Assembly: GCA_002698985.1 (NCBI GenBank)
Contig: PAAY01000073.1
Coordinates: 1 to 40,096 of the forward strand
Direction of reading: 5' to 3'
DNA length: 40,096 nt
DNA from: Saprospirales bacterium
Lineage (GTDB): Bacteria > Bacteroidota > Bacteroidia > Chitinophagales > Saprospiraceae
Shown: piece after piece, positions 16,089 through 24,067 of the stretch
Position numbering within the stretch: position 1 is the stretch's first letter
Layout: every line of letters starts with the position of its first letter
The notes under the pieces: generated by a model
Told to the model about the DNA's origin: nothing
The model's database searches: none
What the model saw: only the letters and a program-made list of their open reading frames with translations
Translations under genes and position numbers: made by a program

Positions 16089-16751
16089 TTATTGGAAAGT
16101 GATTTCGGTGGCCGGTTTCACCTTGCCTGTGGCAATGTCGGCCGGGGTCGTTTGCAGCATGACGGCTTTGCGGCTGGGGCTCAACTGAAAAGCCTGGTTG
16201 CTGTAATGGTCGATGGCTTTTTCAAAGCGGTAAATTACCATGTATTTCGCCTGTTCCAGCATGACTTTTCTGGAGGTGGGTAAATTCTGGAAATCTACCG
16301 GATCCGGACTGTATTCAAAGAGCCTTCGGAAAATTCCGTTCTGGTAGCGGTAGTTGGGTTTGAGTTCCCATTTTTTTTCGCTGTTGGAGGAGGCTTTCCC
16401 GGCAAGTTCGTACATGGCATTGTCGAGGTCCTCCACCTTGCTGAAGCGGCAACGCACCTTGAAGATGAAGCTGCTCCAGTTGCGCTGAATGTCCACACCC
16501 GACAGGCCCGGCATGGCTGCAAGGTCATCTTCAAGGTCGTCGAGAAAGGACTCCATCTGGCTTTGGCTGGGGATTTCTTTTCCTTCCACAACACCGGCAT
16601 CGAGGTAGCCCTGTACTTTTTCCATGCTCTGGCTCATGTCGAGCGTCAAAACCATCTCGCCGGAGCCGTCGGCTTTCATGTTGATCTCTTCGATGATCTG
16701 AAAGCATCCGGTGAACAAGGTGGCGGAAAGGAGGAGAATTATTGATTTCAT
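16089..16751 (-). CDS. Lipoprotein of unknown function
   Basis: 220-residue predicted lipoprotein with lipobox LFTGC, lipidated Cys16. The mature start FQIIEEINMKADGSGEMVLTL has the look of a protein that begins with a beta-hairpin domain. No known enzyme motif is seen. It is the first gene of the probable operon lipoprotein - exported 646-residue protein - alkD. No TAnnTTTG box is found just upstream. Its start follows the TAGAGACC/GCATGC repeat and a small hairpin CGTTGC-ACC-GCAACG at 16775-16789, so it may be read through from the gene at 16863-17165. Confidence 0.72.
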   Translation of the reverse strand: MKSIILLLSATLFTGCFQIIEEINMKADGSGEMVLTLDMSQSMEKVQGYLDAGVVEGKEIPSQSQMESFLDDLEDDLAAMPGLSGVDIQRNWSSFIFKVRCRFSKVEDLDNAMYELAGKASSNSEKKWELKPNYRYQNGIFRRLFEYSPDPVDFQNLPTSRKVMLEQAKYMVIYRFEKAIDHYSNQAFQLSPSRKAVMLQTTPADIATGKVKPATEITFQ

Positions 16752-16820
16752 TTAACAGGATTTGAACGTGGAAACGTTGCACCGCAACGCCTTTTGACCA
16801 CGGGGATGATTTTGTTTGCA

Positions 16821-16866
16821 GAAGACCTTGCATGCAAGGTTTCTACTGGGCATGTAAGGTCTCTAC
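16821..16866. repeat. Palindromic GCATGC repeat at the 3' end of the 100-residue gene
   Basis: On the minus strand it reads TAGAGACCTTACATGC, then TAGAAACCTTGCATGCAAGG. The 16-bp perfect palindrome ACCTTGCATGCAAGGT is at 16825-16840. The first TAG is the stop codon of the neighbouring gene. The same unit recurs at 20220-20288 after the TonB receptor. Confidence 0.8.
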
Positions 16867-17165
16867 TGACGGGTGTACATCAATATGGCTCCCAGTGCGG
16901 TAATGAGTACGATCAGCCCGGTGGCCAGTTTTACGGAGTATTGGATGTGGCTGCAGAAGGTGCGGATTTCAGCTTGCATGTTGGGGTAGCGGGGGATGAT
17001 CTCAGCTTCCAGCTTTTGCTTGTTGAAGAGGTGGGCGGCTCCGAATTCAACCCGGTTTTCCACCAGTTTCTTGTAGAGCTTGAAGACTTTTATTCTGAAA
17101 TAAAAATTCAGGAAGAGCAAAGCCACAAAAAGTGCGGCTATGATCACCATGAGCAGTTTGGTCAT
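16863..17165 (-). CDS. Small membrane protein, two predicted transmembrane segments
   Basis: 100 residues, unrecognised family. Hydrophobic helices are at residues about 3-24 (MVIIAALFVALLFLNFYF) and about 78-96 (VKLATGLIVLITALGAILMY), joined by a charged loop with a likely amphipathic helix. The -7 box TATCTTTG at 17185-17192 lies 19 bases upstream of the ATG and supports expression and start. The stop codon TAG belongs to the repeat unit TAGAGACC. The function is unknown. Confidence 0.68.
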   Translation of the reverse strand: MTKLLMVIIAALFVALLFLNFYFRIKVFKLYKKLVENRVEFGAAHLFNKQKLEAEIIPRYPNMQAEIRTFCSHIQYSVKLATGLIVLITALGAILMYTRQ

Positions 17166-17184
17166 CGGAAGTACAGGTTTTGGG

Positions 17185-17192
17185 CAAAGATA
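17185..17192 (-). promoter_or_regulatory. -7 element TATCTTTG for the small membrane protein
   Basis: Exact TAnnTTTG on the minus strand, 19 bases before ATG 17165. No clear -33 element. Confidence 0.5.
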
Positions 17193-17247
17193 ATGGCTTA
17201 GCCCCTAGCTGTTCAGAATTTTCTGCCTCTCAATGACCACAAAAACG

Positions 17248-17279
17248 ACAACCGGCCAGGCATCCACCCGGCCGGTTGT
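17248..17279 (-). terminator. Probable intrinsic terminator downstream of the TonB receptor
   Basis: Perfect 10-bp stem ACAACCGGCC (17248-17257) with GGCCGGTTGT (17270-17279) and a 12-base loop. On the minus strand the stem is followed by CGTTTTTG. It lies about 240 bases past the end of the TonB receptor gene at 17518. Confidence 0.5.
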
Positions 17280-17517
17280 TTGCGATTCCTCAGATCCTCA
17301 GCGCACTCCAAAAGTGCGCTCAGTGGTTGAGAAGGGTTGAGAGAGGTTTAGAGAAGTTGAGAGGGGTTGCGCTCGATCGCCCCTATATCTCAAAAATCAA
17401 GACTTTAGGATGAGCTCAACTTCTTTTAATTCACGGAACTTGCGCCAATTCCAACAAAAAAAGACTTTTTGCAGTGTCCTCAGATCCTCAGATCCTCAGA
17501 TCTTCAGATCCTCACCC
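17280..17517. repeat. TGAGGATC and GGTTGAGAGG repeats after the TonB receptor
   Basis: The region holds CAGATCCTCAG units (17288-17303 and 17476-17516) and GGTTGAGAAGGGTTGAGAGA-type units (17322-17370). Between them, 17380-17475 has no recognisable gene. On the receptor coding strand the repeat begins at its stop: TGA, GGG, TGAGGATCTGAAG. Confidence 0.75.
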
Positions 17518-19977
17518 TCAATCATTCGTCTTGATCCGCTTCTGCTCATCTTCCAGGCCGGTAGAGCGGCGGCGGGCGCTTTTAACCTGCTGGTTACCGA
17601 AGTTCCAGGTCAGGTTCAGTTTGAGGCGTTGGCTGTCCCAGTAACCATTGCCGCGGATGTGCAGAACGCCGAGGGTGCTGCTTCCCGACCATTTTTGCGA
17701 GTGGAAGATATCGCTGACGCTCAATTTCAGGGCCAGGGCGTTGTCGAGGAATTTCTTTTGCACACCTGCGTCGATGCTCCACATGTCATCCGTTTCGAAT
17801 GTTCCTTCCCAAACCGCCGGTGAATTGTACCAGCCGGAGATCTCTGCAACGAAGCCTTTCGGCAAGGTGAAAGAATGTTGCATGTAGATGTTGAAGGCAT
17901 AAACGGTGATGTCCACCGTTTTGTCGTCACCGAAATCGGCCACGTTGTGGGTGCGGTAGGCGTTGAGGTTGGCGTAGCTGTTCCACCACTTGGCGAGGGA
18001 AACAGGTGCGCTGAAGGTCAGGCTGAGGTTCTTCTGGCTGGCCAGGTTGTCGGTGGTCAGGAAAGCTGCTGATGAATCCCTTGAATCCACATCGGTGATA
18101 TTGGCAATCAGGTCTGTGGTCTTGCTGTACGAAATGGAGGTGTTGTACATGTACTTGTAAGTGTGGGTCAGTTGCACACTGTTGGTGTACTGCGGATTCA
18201 GGAAAGGATTGCCCTTCTGAAAAGTCAGCTCGTCCACCCGGCCCTCGAAAGGGTTGAGGTCCTGGTAGGAGGGGCGGTCCAGCCTGCGGCTGTAAGTGGC
18301 CTGCAGCATGTTCATGTCGTTGACCTGCCAGGTGATGCCGGCAGAGGGGAAGAAGTCCAGGTAGTTGCGTTTGACGTTTTGGTCGTTAACGGTCTTGAGC
18401 GCCGTAAGGTCGCCTTCGGAGCTGGTGTGCTCCACCCGCAGGCCAGCCTGGAAACCCACTTTGCCCATCTGGCGCTGGTAGTTCACATAGCCAGCTTTGA
18501 TCCACTCGGTGTAGATGAAATGGTTGGTGCGGTCAGGGTCCACAATGGGATCATCCTCGATCACATTGAAAAATTGAAAATCATTGTCGGTTTTTACATA
18601 GCTGGTCTTCAGTCCCGTGGATAATTTACCCTTGCCTATGTTGCGCTCATGGTCAACTTTGAAAGAGTAAATGTCGATTTCCGTAGGAGCAATGGTCTTG
18701 TAGATGTACTCGCCCAACACGGCTGAAGGATCGCTGCCGTCGCCGGCCAGGTAGGTGTTGGGCAAGTCCTGCAGGTTGTTGTTTTTGAAGAAACCGTAGT
18801 CAGCGTCCACGTTCCATATCACACCTTGCCCGTCGTCAAAACGGTAGTTCAGGTTGGCGTTGTAATTGTCCCGGTCGCCGGAAGAATTGGCCAGGGCCCG
18901 CAAGGTGCTGTCAACCCCTGTACTCGTCGGGCTCGACAGGAATGCCGTACCATCAGAGTTGTCGGTGTAGTTGTTTTTGTTGCCGGTTAGCAGGAAGCCA
19001 ATGGTGGATTTTTTATTGAGGAAAAAATCCGTGCCCAAACGCAGGTTGTGCGATTGCCAGTTGCTGTTGTTCCCAAATGTTTGGTCCACAATGAGGTCGT
19101 ACTGCTCCCGGTACAGGTTGTTTTCGTTGAAATTGGCCCCGTCGTAATAATTATAGCTGCCAAAAATATTCACCACTTTGTTGCGGTAGTTGCCGCTGAG
19201 GCCACCGTTGTAGCGCTCTTTGATGCCATGCGAATAACCCAGGTTCACCGTACCGTTGGCACCCAGCCGTTTGTCCTTTTTCAGTTTGATGTTGATGATG
19301 CCCGCATTGCCCTCTGCCTCGTATTTTGACGAAGGGTTGGTGATAACCTCGATGCGCTCAATGTCGCTGCTTTGCAGAGTGCGCAGGTAGTTGGCCAGGT
19401 CCTCACTGCTCAGGTAGGTGGGCTTGTTGTTGATGAACACCCGGACGCCGTTCTTGCCGCTGAGGATGATGTTGTCGTTGTTGTCAACGATGACACCAGG
19501 TGCTTTTCTGAGCAGTTCCATGGCATCGCTGCCGGTGGCATTGATGCTGCCCTCTACGTTGAAAACGGTCTTGTCGGGATGCACCTCCACCAGGGGCTTG
19601 CGGGCGGTCACGGTGGCTTGCGCCAGGTCCACACTGGCATCTGCCATTATGATAGTTTCCAGCCTTTTTATTTCACCTTCGGCAAAACGGAACGGCTGCG
19701 TAGTTTTTTCAGGCAAGCCCACATAGCTCACCTGAATGAAATACTCGCCCGGCAATACGGCAGGAATTTCAAAGGCTCCGTCTTCGGTGGTGTATTCTGC
19801 TTTCAGCAAGCTGGTGTCAGCGGCATTCAGCAGCAAGACATTTGCGAAGGAAAGTGGCTGTTGAGATGCGTCGAGCACCAATCCTGATATGGAACCCATT
19901 GTCTGGGAGGATTGCGCCCACGTGAGGGTGGTGCACAGCAGGAGCATGCCTGCCATGAGGAAGGTTTTGGTCTTCAT
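17518..19977 (-). CDS. TonB-dependent receptor, outer membrane beta-barrel family
   Basis: Outer-membrane receptor of 819 residues from ATG 19977 (MKTKTFLMAGMLLLCTTLTWAQ, signal peptide); an upstream ATG at 20001 adds an atypical extension. A carboxypeptidase-regulatory-like beta-sandwich covers about 27-110 (ISGLVLDASQQPLSFANVLL). A TonB plug-like domain follows at about 115-230 (SDAMELLRKAPGVIVD, NGVRVFINNKPTYL, IERIEVITNPSSKYEAEGNAGIINI), then a long barrel. The C-terminus carries a basic tail (RRRSTGLEDEQKRI) commonly seen in this subfamily rather than ending in the barrel strand. The substrate is unknown: no SusD, siderophore or metal genes are adjacent. Transcribed from a -7 box at 20015. 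Confidence 0.9.
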   Translation of the reverse strand: MKTKTFLMAGMLLLCTTLTWAQSSQTMGSISGLVLDASQQPLSFANVLLLNAADTSLLKAEYTTEDGAFEIPAVLPGEYFIQVSYVGLPEKTTQPFRFAEGEIKRLETIIMADASVDLAQATVTARKPLVEVHPDKTVFNVEGSINATGSDAMELLRKAPGVIVDNNDNIILSGKNGVRVFINNKPTYLSSEDLANYLRTLQSSDIERIEVITNPSSKYEAEGNAGIINIKLKKDKRLGANGTVNLGYSHGIKERYNGGLSGNYRNKVVNIFGSYNYYDGANFNENNLYREQYDLIVDQTFGNNSNWQSHNLRLGTDFFLNKKSTIGFLLTGNKNNYTDNSDGTAFLSSPTSTGVDSTLRALANSSGDRDNYNANLNYRFDDGQGVIWNVDADYGFFKNNNLQDLPNTYLAGDGSDPSAVLGEYIYKTIAPTEIDIYSFKVDHERNIGKGKLSTGLKTSYVKTDNDFQFFNVIEDDPIVDPDRTNHFIYTEWIKAGYVNYQRQMGKVGFQAGLRVEHTSSEGDLTALKTVNDQNVKRNYLDFFPSAGITWQVNDMNMLQATYSRRLDRPSYQDLNPFEGRVDELTFQKGNPFLNPQYTNSVQLTHTYKYMYNTSISYSKTTDLIANITDVDSRDSSAAFLTTDNLASQKNLSLTFSAPVSLAKWWNSYANLNAYRTHNVADFGDDKTVDITVYAFNIYMQHSFTLPKGFVAEISGWYNSPAVWEGTFETDDMWSIDAGVQKKFLDNALALKLSVSDIFHSQKWSGSSTLGVLHIRGNGYWDSQRLKLNLTWNFGNQQVKSARRRSTGLEDEQKRIKTND

Positions 19978-20014
19978 AAGTCGGATGATTTTACAGTTCA
20001 AAAAAGGTGATGCG

Positions 20015-20022
20015 CAAATGTA
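20015..20022 (-). promoter_or_regulatory. -7 element TACATTTG for the 17518-19977 receptor
   Basis: Exact TAnnTTTG on the minus strand, 37 bases before ATG 19977. It favours ATG 19977 over 20001, which would lie only 13 bases from the box. Confidence 0.5.
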
Positions 20023-20170
20023 GATGGCACCAAACCGCAGAAAGACATTTTTCGATTAACAGCCGGTTTTACACCTATCGAATCTGTCTTCCCCGGCTCA
20101 GACGATTGTTCCTGATTTTTGGTTACACCTTGTCAGCGCAGACCCATCACCCTGATGATGCCTCCAAATG

Positions 20171-20203
20171 AAAAATCCCCCTACCTGTGGAAGGGGGATT
20201 TTT
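20171..20203 (-). terminator. Intrinsic terminator after the 20289-22652 receptor
   Basis: Perfect 12-bp stem AAAAATCCCCCT (20171-20182) and AGGGGGATTTTT (20192-20203) with a 9-base loop. A U-run follows the GC core in either direction, so it can work both ways. It is placed between the two receptor genes, insulating the downstream one. Confidence 0.8.
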
Positions 20204-20219
20204 CGTGAGCGGGATTTAT

Positions 20220-20288
20220 GAAGACGTTTGCTGTCTTGTACAGACGTTGCATGCCTTGTACAGACGTTGCATGCAAGGTCTCTACGGG
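20220..20288. repeat. GCATGC repeat after the second TonB receptor
   Basis: On the minus strand: TAGAGACCTTGCATGCAA, then two copies of CGTCTGTACAAGGCATGCAA-like sequence. It begins four bases after the TAA stop of the receptor. Shares TAGAGACCTTGCATGCAA in part with 16821-16866. Confidence 0.8.
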
Positions 20289-22652
20289 TTAAAACCTGTA
20301 ATCCACCCGGAGGGTGAAATTCCTCGGGTTTTCCAGTTTGCCCGGTCTTGCGCTGTATTCCCTGTTGAGGGCATTGTCAATCAGGAAAGAGCCTTTCAGG
20401 TTTTCCGTAAGGTGCCAGGCTGCCCTGAATCCCAGGATCACATCTCCTTTGTTGTGTTTTGCTCTGAACTCCCGCAAGCCCGGTACGATCACTGCTTCGA
20501 AAATCTCGTCGATGTTTTTCATGAAACTGTTGTAGTTGCAGGACACACCAAGGCTGAACGATCGGATGGTGGTTTCAAAGTCGAGCTTGACGGAGTGCTT
20601 GAAGCGGTATTTGAGGATGTTTTCACAGTTTTCTAGCGGGTTGCAAATGCTGGAGTTGAGGGCGTTTTTATAGGCCTGGGTCTGTTTGAAAGCAGGGGAG
20701 GGGTTTTTCATTGAATCAATGGAAGGCCAGTCTTTGAACTGCGGATCAATGAAAGTGTAGCCCGCCAATATGTTGAAATCGGCTCCGAATATTTTTCCCC
20801 TTCCGGTAATGCTGGCCTCGATGCCCCGGATGCGGGTGTCACCCACATTTTGCGACTGGAAGTAAAGCGGCAGGGCCAGCACGACATTGAACTCCATCAT
20901 GTCCTGGTATTCCGACCAAAAAGCGGCCAGGTCCAGAAAACCGTTGAAGCCATCCACTGCAAAACCCTGGCGGAGGCCCAGTTCTGCCGTCCATCCTGTT
21001 TCCGATTTCAAATCGAAATTGGGCCGGATCGGCGTTCCTCCAAACACCGTGAAAATGAACTTCTCTGCAATGGTCGGAAAGCGGTAGCCCTGTCCCCAGG
21101 ATGCCCGCAGGTAGGTGGCTTTGCTCAGTTCATAGCTGGTGCCTATTCGCAATACAGGCCGTGATTCACGAATTTCACCGTTTGGAATGGTGTCGATGAT
21201 GGTGATGTTTCCATTGGTCAGGTTGATGACCTCGGGAGTCAACACCGTGTTGTGCTCAAACCGAAAGCCGGCAGAAACATTCAGCCGGTTGAAAAAGCGC
21301 TTTTCGAGTTGCAGGTAGCCGGCAAAGTTTCTCGAAGTAAAAGTGGTGTCACCGTACAGTGGTGCCCTCACTTTGGTGCCGGTATAAACGATGCCCGCAG
21401 TCGACACCAGGTCAAACCGGGTGATTTTCCGTTGGAACTGGTATTCGGCATAATAGACGTCGGAAATGTTGGATTGATCTGCCTCATCGGTGCCGGTGTC
21501 GTTGTTCACACTGAAATAGCGCCCCTGAAAACGGTGGCGGTTGTTGGATGGGTCAAAATAGACTACGAACGGATCAACGTTGTAGCGCAGGTTTTCCGAA
21601 GAAGAAACCACCCCGGGGGCAGGCCTGTAGATGAGGCTGTCGATGCCCCTCCAGAAAAAGAAAGAAGTCCCTTTTGACTTGTTCACATTGGCGTTGACAC
21701 CCACTGAGAGCCTGTCGGTGATTCGGTAACGGGTACTCAGGTTGAAGCGGCCCCGGCGAGACATGGTGCTGTCCTGCACACTGTTGTTACGGAAGTAATA
21801 ACCCCCCAGCACCACGTCCAGCTTGCCGGCTTTGCGCTTGTGCGAAAAGCTCAGGCCGGAGGTGTAGCGGGGATCTGTCCACCATTTGGCTGCCTTGTTT
21901 TTTGGTGCGTCGTAAAACTTGTAGAAGGGGGCCAGTTTCGTTTCGGGTTCGCTTTTGGCATAGGCCGTCCGCACGTTGATGATGCCATTCAATGCCGATG
22001 AGCCGTAAAGGGCGGAAGCAGCTCCTTTCACCACCTCAATCTGCTCCACGTTTTCGAGGGGCACATCCTCCCATTGCGGAAAGCCGGCATCGGCCTGGTA
22101 AATGGGCATGTCGTCGATCAGCAAGAGCACACGGCTGCCGGCACCATAGCTGAAGCCCGAACCTCCCCGGATGTTGGCCTGATCTCCCACCAGGCTGACA
22201 CCCGGCACTTTTTCCAGCAGACCATCGAGACTTGTCTGGTTGGTATTTTCCAACAGGGCTGGTTTGATCACGTCCAATGAGACCGTTACCTCCCCTAAAG
22301 CCCTTTCGTGCTTGCCACTGGTCACAGTTGCGGTCTGCAAAAGGTTGGCACTCTCTCTGAGTTCAATTTCCAGTTCCAGGGTTTGGCCTGAAGATAGATT
22401 GACAGACTGTTGGAACGGTTCGTACCCCACATAAGTAACCATCAGATCGTAGGTGCCGGCGGGTAACTTCAGTTCAAAGGATCCGTCGAGGTCGGAGATG
22501 GTTCCATTGTCACCCAGCAGAATGGTGGCTGAAACCAAAGGTGTTTTGTCTTTGGCATCCACCACCCGTCCCTTTAACACGGCATCCTGTGCCTCCGCAG
22601 CGGTGAGGACAGCTAACAACACAACCAGCAGTACAAAATTTTTTCTCAGCAT
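20289..22652 (-). CDS. TonB-dependent receptor with carboxypeptidase-regulatory-like domain
   Basis: Outer-membrane receptor of 787 residues. Signal peptide MLRKNFVLLVVLLAVLTAAEAQ; carboxypeptidase-regulatory-like domain about 25-110 (LKGRVVDAKDKTPLVSATI ... YVGYEPF). The plug covers about 118-240 (LDGLLEKVPGVSLVG, NIRGGSGFSYGAGSRVLLLIDDMP, VEQIEVVKGAASALYGSSALNGIINVRT). The barrel ends NFTLRVDYRF with the terminal Phe expected of an outer-membrane protein. The plug is a classic siderophore/cobalamin-receptor type, unlike the neighbouring receptor. The ligand is unknown: no riboswitch or substrate genes are nearby. It has its own promoter with a leader hairpin and its own terminator, so it is a single-gene transcript. 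Confidence 0.92.
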   Translation of the reverse strand: MLRKNFVLLVVLLAVLTAAEAQDAVLKGRVVDAKDKTPLVSATILLGDNGTISDLDGSFELKLPAGTYDLMVTYVGYEPFQQSVNLSSGQTLELEIELRESANLLQTATVTSGKHERALGEVTVSLDVIKPALLENTNQTSLDGLLEKVPGVSLVGDQANIRGGSGFSYGAGSRVLLLIDDMPIYQADAGFPQWEDVPLENVEQIEVVKGAASALYGSSALNGIINVRTAYAKSEPETKLAPFYKFYDAPKNKAAKWWTDPRYTSGLSFSHKRKAGKLDVVLGGYYFRNNSVQDSTMSRRGRFNLSTRYRITDRLSVGVNANVNKSKGTSFFFWRGIDSLIYRPAPGVVSSSENLRYNVDPFVVYFDPSNNRHRFQGRYFSVNNDTGTDEADQSNISDVYYAEYQFQRKITRFDLVSTAGIVYTGTKVRAPLYGDTTFTSRNFAGYLQLEKRFFNRLNVSAGFRFEHNTVLTPEVINLTNGNITIIDTIPNGEIRESRPVLRIGTSYELSKATYLRASWGQGYRFPTIAEKFIFTVFGGTPIRPNFDLKSETGWTAELGLRQGFAVDGFNGFLDLAAFWSEYQDMMEFNVVLALPLYFQSQNVGDTRIRGIEASITGRGKIFGADFNILAGYTFIDPQFKDWPSIDSMKNPSPAFKQTQAYKNALNSSICNPLENCENILKYRFKHSVKLDFETTIRSFSLGVSCNYNSFMKNIDEIFEAVIVPGLREFRAKHNKGDVILGFRAAWHLTENLKGSFLIDNALNREYSARPGKLENPRNFTLRVDYRF

Positions 22653-22714
22653 GAGTTCACAGTGTTTTGGTGCCCGGTAACGCTTCAGAATAGAAGTTCT
22701 GCAGTGCTCCGGCG

Positions 22715-22763
22715 GGCAGTTGTTTTTTTGCTGTCAGCAATAAGGACAGCAAAACCAACTGCC
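22715..22763 (-). promoter_or_regulatory. Long hairpin at the 5' end of the TonB receptor transcript
   Basis: Two perfectly paired 8-bp arms, GGCAGTTG (22715-22722)/CAACTGCC (22756-22763) and TTGCTGTC (22728-22735)/GACAGCAA (22745-22752), are separated by a 5/3-base internal loop and a 9-base apical loop. The promoter -7 box overlaps its outer edge by one base, so the mRNA would begin within or just inside the hairpin. It may stabilise the 5' end or be a protein operator. Confidence 0.6.
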
Positions 22764-22791
22764 AAATTTAGCAATCGGATCGTCTTTCAAA
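22763..22791 (-). promoter_or_regulatory. Promoter of the 20289-22652 receptor
   Basis: -7 box TAAATTTG (22763-22770, minus strand) with TTTG 17 bases upstream (22788-22791). This is the only promoter here with both Bacteroidota elements. It lies 110 bases before ATG 22652. Confidence 0.6.
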
Positions 22792-23009
22792 AGAAAACCT
22801 TGATTGGGTGGATCTCTCAGGAATACAGGTGGTGGGTGGATTGACTCCTTAGTGGGGGGCAAAGGTAGAACATGGTTTGGGAAGAAAAAATCTGAATCCA
22901 CAGGCGTTAAATTTTGGATTCACTTGTGCTTTTTTCATCAGATTATTCTCAGCCTTCGGAAAATTCACCATCTTCGAACTTTCAAACCACTCAAAAACTG
23001 CTTGCAACT
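22792..23009. other. Intergenic region between divergent genes
   Basis: No gene or repeat array is visible. It lies between the minus-strand receptor promoter and the T9SS protein gene. TTAAATTTTGG at about 22907 is one base off the -7 consensus for the forward gene. An open frame starting at 22914 is simply the 5' extension of the next gene. Confidence 0.4.
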
Positions 23010-23819
23010 ATGCTGAAATCTGTACTTCCCATTTTGATGTTTCTTTTTACTGCGGCTGCTGCCTTCGGCCAAATGTGTGAACCGGATCAAATGTACGCTG
23101 ACTCCTCTTCAGGTGTCTATCCCGCTCCTTACGATCCCGATCTTTCTCCCGATGGCGGTATTACGGAATGCGCCATCATAGGTCAGCCTTTCAGTTTTGA
23201 TTTTACCATCGTTGTGGGTGATACCATCACTTTCGGTGCCTTTTCTTTTCCGTTGGACAGCATCAAGATCAACGAGGTGCAGGGGCTGCCGGTGGGACTG
23301 AATTACATCTGCAATCCTCCTAATTGCACCTTTGAGAAAAACACCCTGAGCTGTGCAGGACTCTTTGGTACACCGACTTCGGCAAACACACCGGGTGAAT
23401 ACGAATTGACCATTGTGGGGGCAGCGTTCGTGAATGGCTCTCCGCTTCCGTTCCCGATTTCATTTCCCGATGACAACCTGGCTCCGGGAAGCTATGCCAT
23501 CAACCTGTTGGCAGACGACACGACACCCTGTCCGCTGACCGCCGTTTCTGAATCATTTCAGGGCCGCATGAGCATGGAGGTAATGCCCAATCCTGCTTCC
23601 GGAGTGGCCACATTAGAAATTTCTTCCATATTTTCAGGGAATTTTGAACTCCGTGTATTAGATTTGCTGGGCCGGACGGTACACCAGGAACAAGTTGAAG
23701 TGCTTGCCGGCAAGCAAAACCTGCAAATCGACTGCACTGAATTTTCCGAAGGAATGCACCTCGTTTTTCTGAGCAACCAGGAGGGCTTTCTGACGCAAAA
23801 GCTGATGATTCAACGTTGA
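23010..23819 (+). CDS. Small secreted protein with T9SS sorting domain
   Basis: 269 residues from ATG 23010 (MLKSVLPILMFLFTAAAAFGQ), a clear signal peptide; the in-frame ATG 22914 adds 32 polar, non-hydrophobic residues and is rejected. The mature part (about 22-185) is cysteine-containing (CEPDQMY, CNPPNCTF, LSCAGLFG), probably disulfide-bonded, with no recognised enzyme motif. The C-terminus is a Por sorting domain (VMPNPASGVATLEI ... LDLLGRTV ... QKLMIQR). Exported by Sec then T9SS; role unknown. It is followed by a strong terminator, so it is monocistronic. Confidence 0.78.
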   Translation: MLKSVLPILMFLFTAAAAFGQMCEPDQMYADSSSGVYPAPYDPDLSPDGGITECAIIGQPFSFDFTIVVGDTITFGAFSFPLDSIKINEVQGLPVGLNYICNPPNCTFEKNTLSCAGLFGTPTSANTPGEYELTIVGAAFVNGSPLPFPISFPDDNLAPGSYAINLLADDTTPCPLTAVSESFQGRMSMEVMPNPASGVATLEISSIFSGNFELRVLDLLGRTVHQEQVEVLAGKQNLQIDCTEFSEGMHLVFLSNQEGFLTQKLMIQR

Positions 23820-23859
23820 TCGAAGATATATTCATTGCTTTTTTACAAACCTATGAACA

Positions 23860-23892
23860 AACGCTTGACGCCTTTCGTCAGGCGTTTTTTTT
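23860..23892 (+). terminator. Intrinsic terminator after the small T9SS protein
   Basis: Arms AACGCTTGACG (23860-23870) and CGTCAGGCGTT (23876-23886), one T-G wobble, 5-base loop, followed by a run of eight T. Confidence 0.85.
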
Positions 23893-24027
23893 ATGCCTGT
23901 TTGAACATTTGCGCAACTCTTCCATTTTTATCCGGTCAGTAACAGATGTTTTGCCGCCTTTTGTCACCGGTTGGCAGGCGGTGGTCTAATAGCTTTCAAC
24001 CAAGCTTTCTTATGACCTTAAAAGCAC

Positions 24028-24035
24028 TACATTTG
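24028..24035 (+). promoter_or_regulatory. -7 element TACATTTG for the subtilisin-like protease
   Basis: Exact TAnnTTTG, 32 bases before ATG 24068. The leader TTTTTTTCATTAAAAATTTA is AT-rich, as usual for well-translated Bacteroidota genes that lack a Shine-Dalgarno. Confidence 0.55.
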
Positions 24036-24067
24036 CCTGCTTTTTTTCATTAAAAATTTATAGAACA

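Noticed and set aside
22770-22870. TPP or cobalamin riboswitch upstream of TonB receptor 2
   Set aside because: A CTGAGAGATCCACCC-like string is present on the minus strand, but the rest of the TPP core is missing, no B12 box is found, and the string lies upstream of the predicted promoter.
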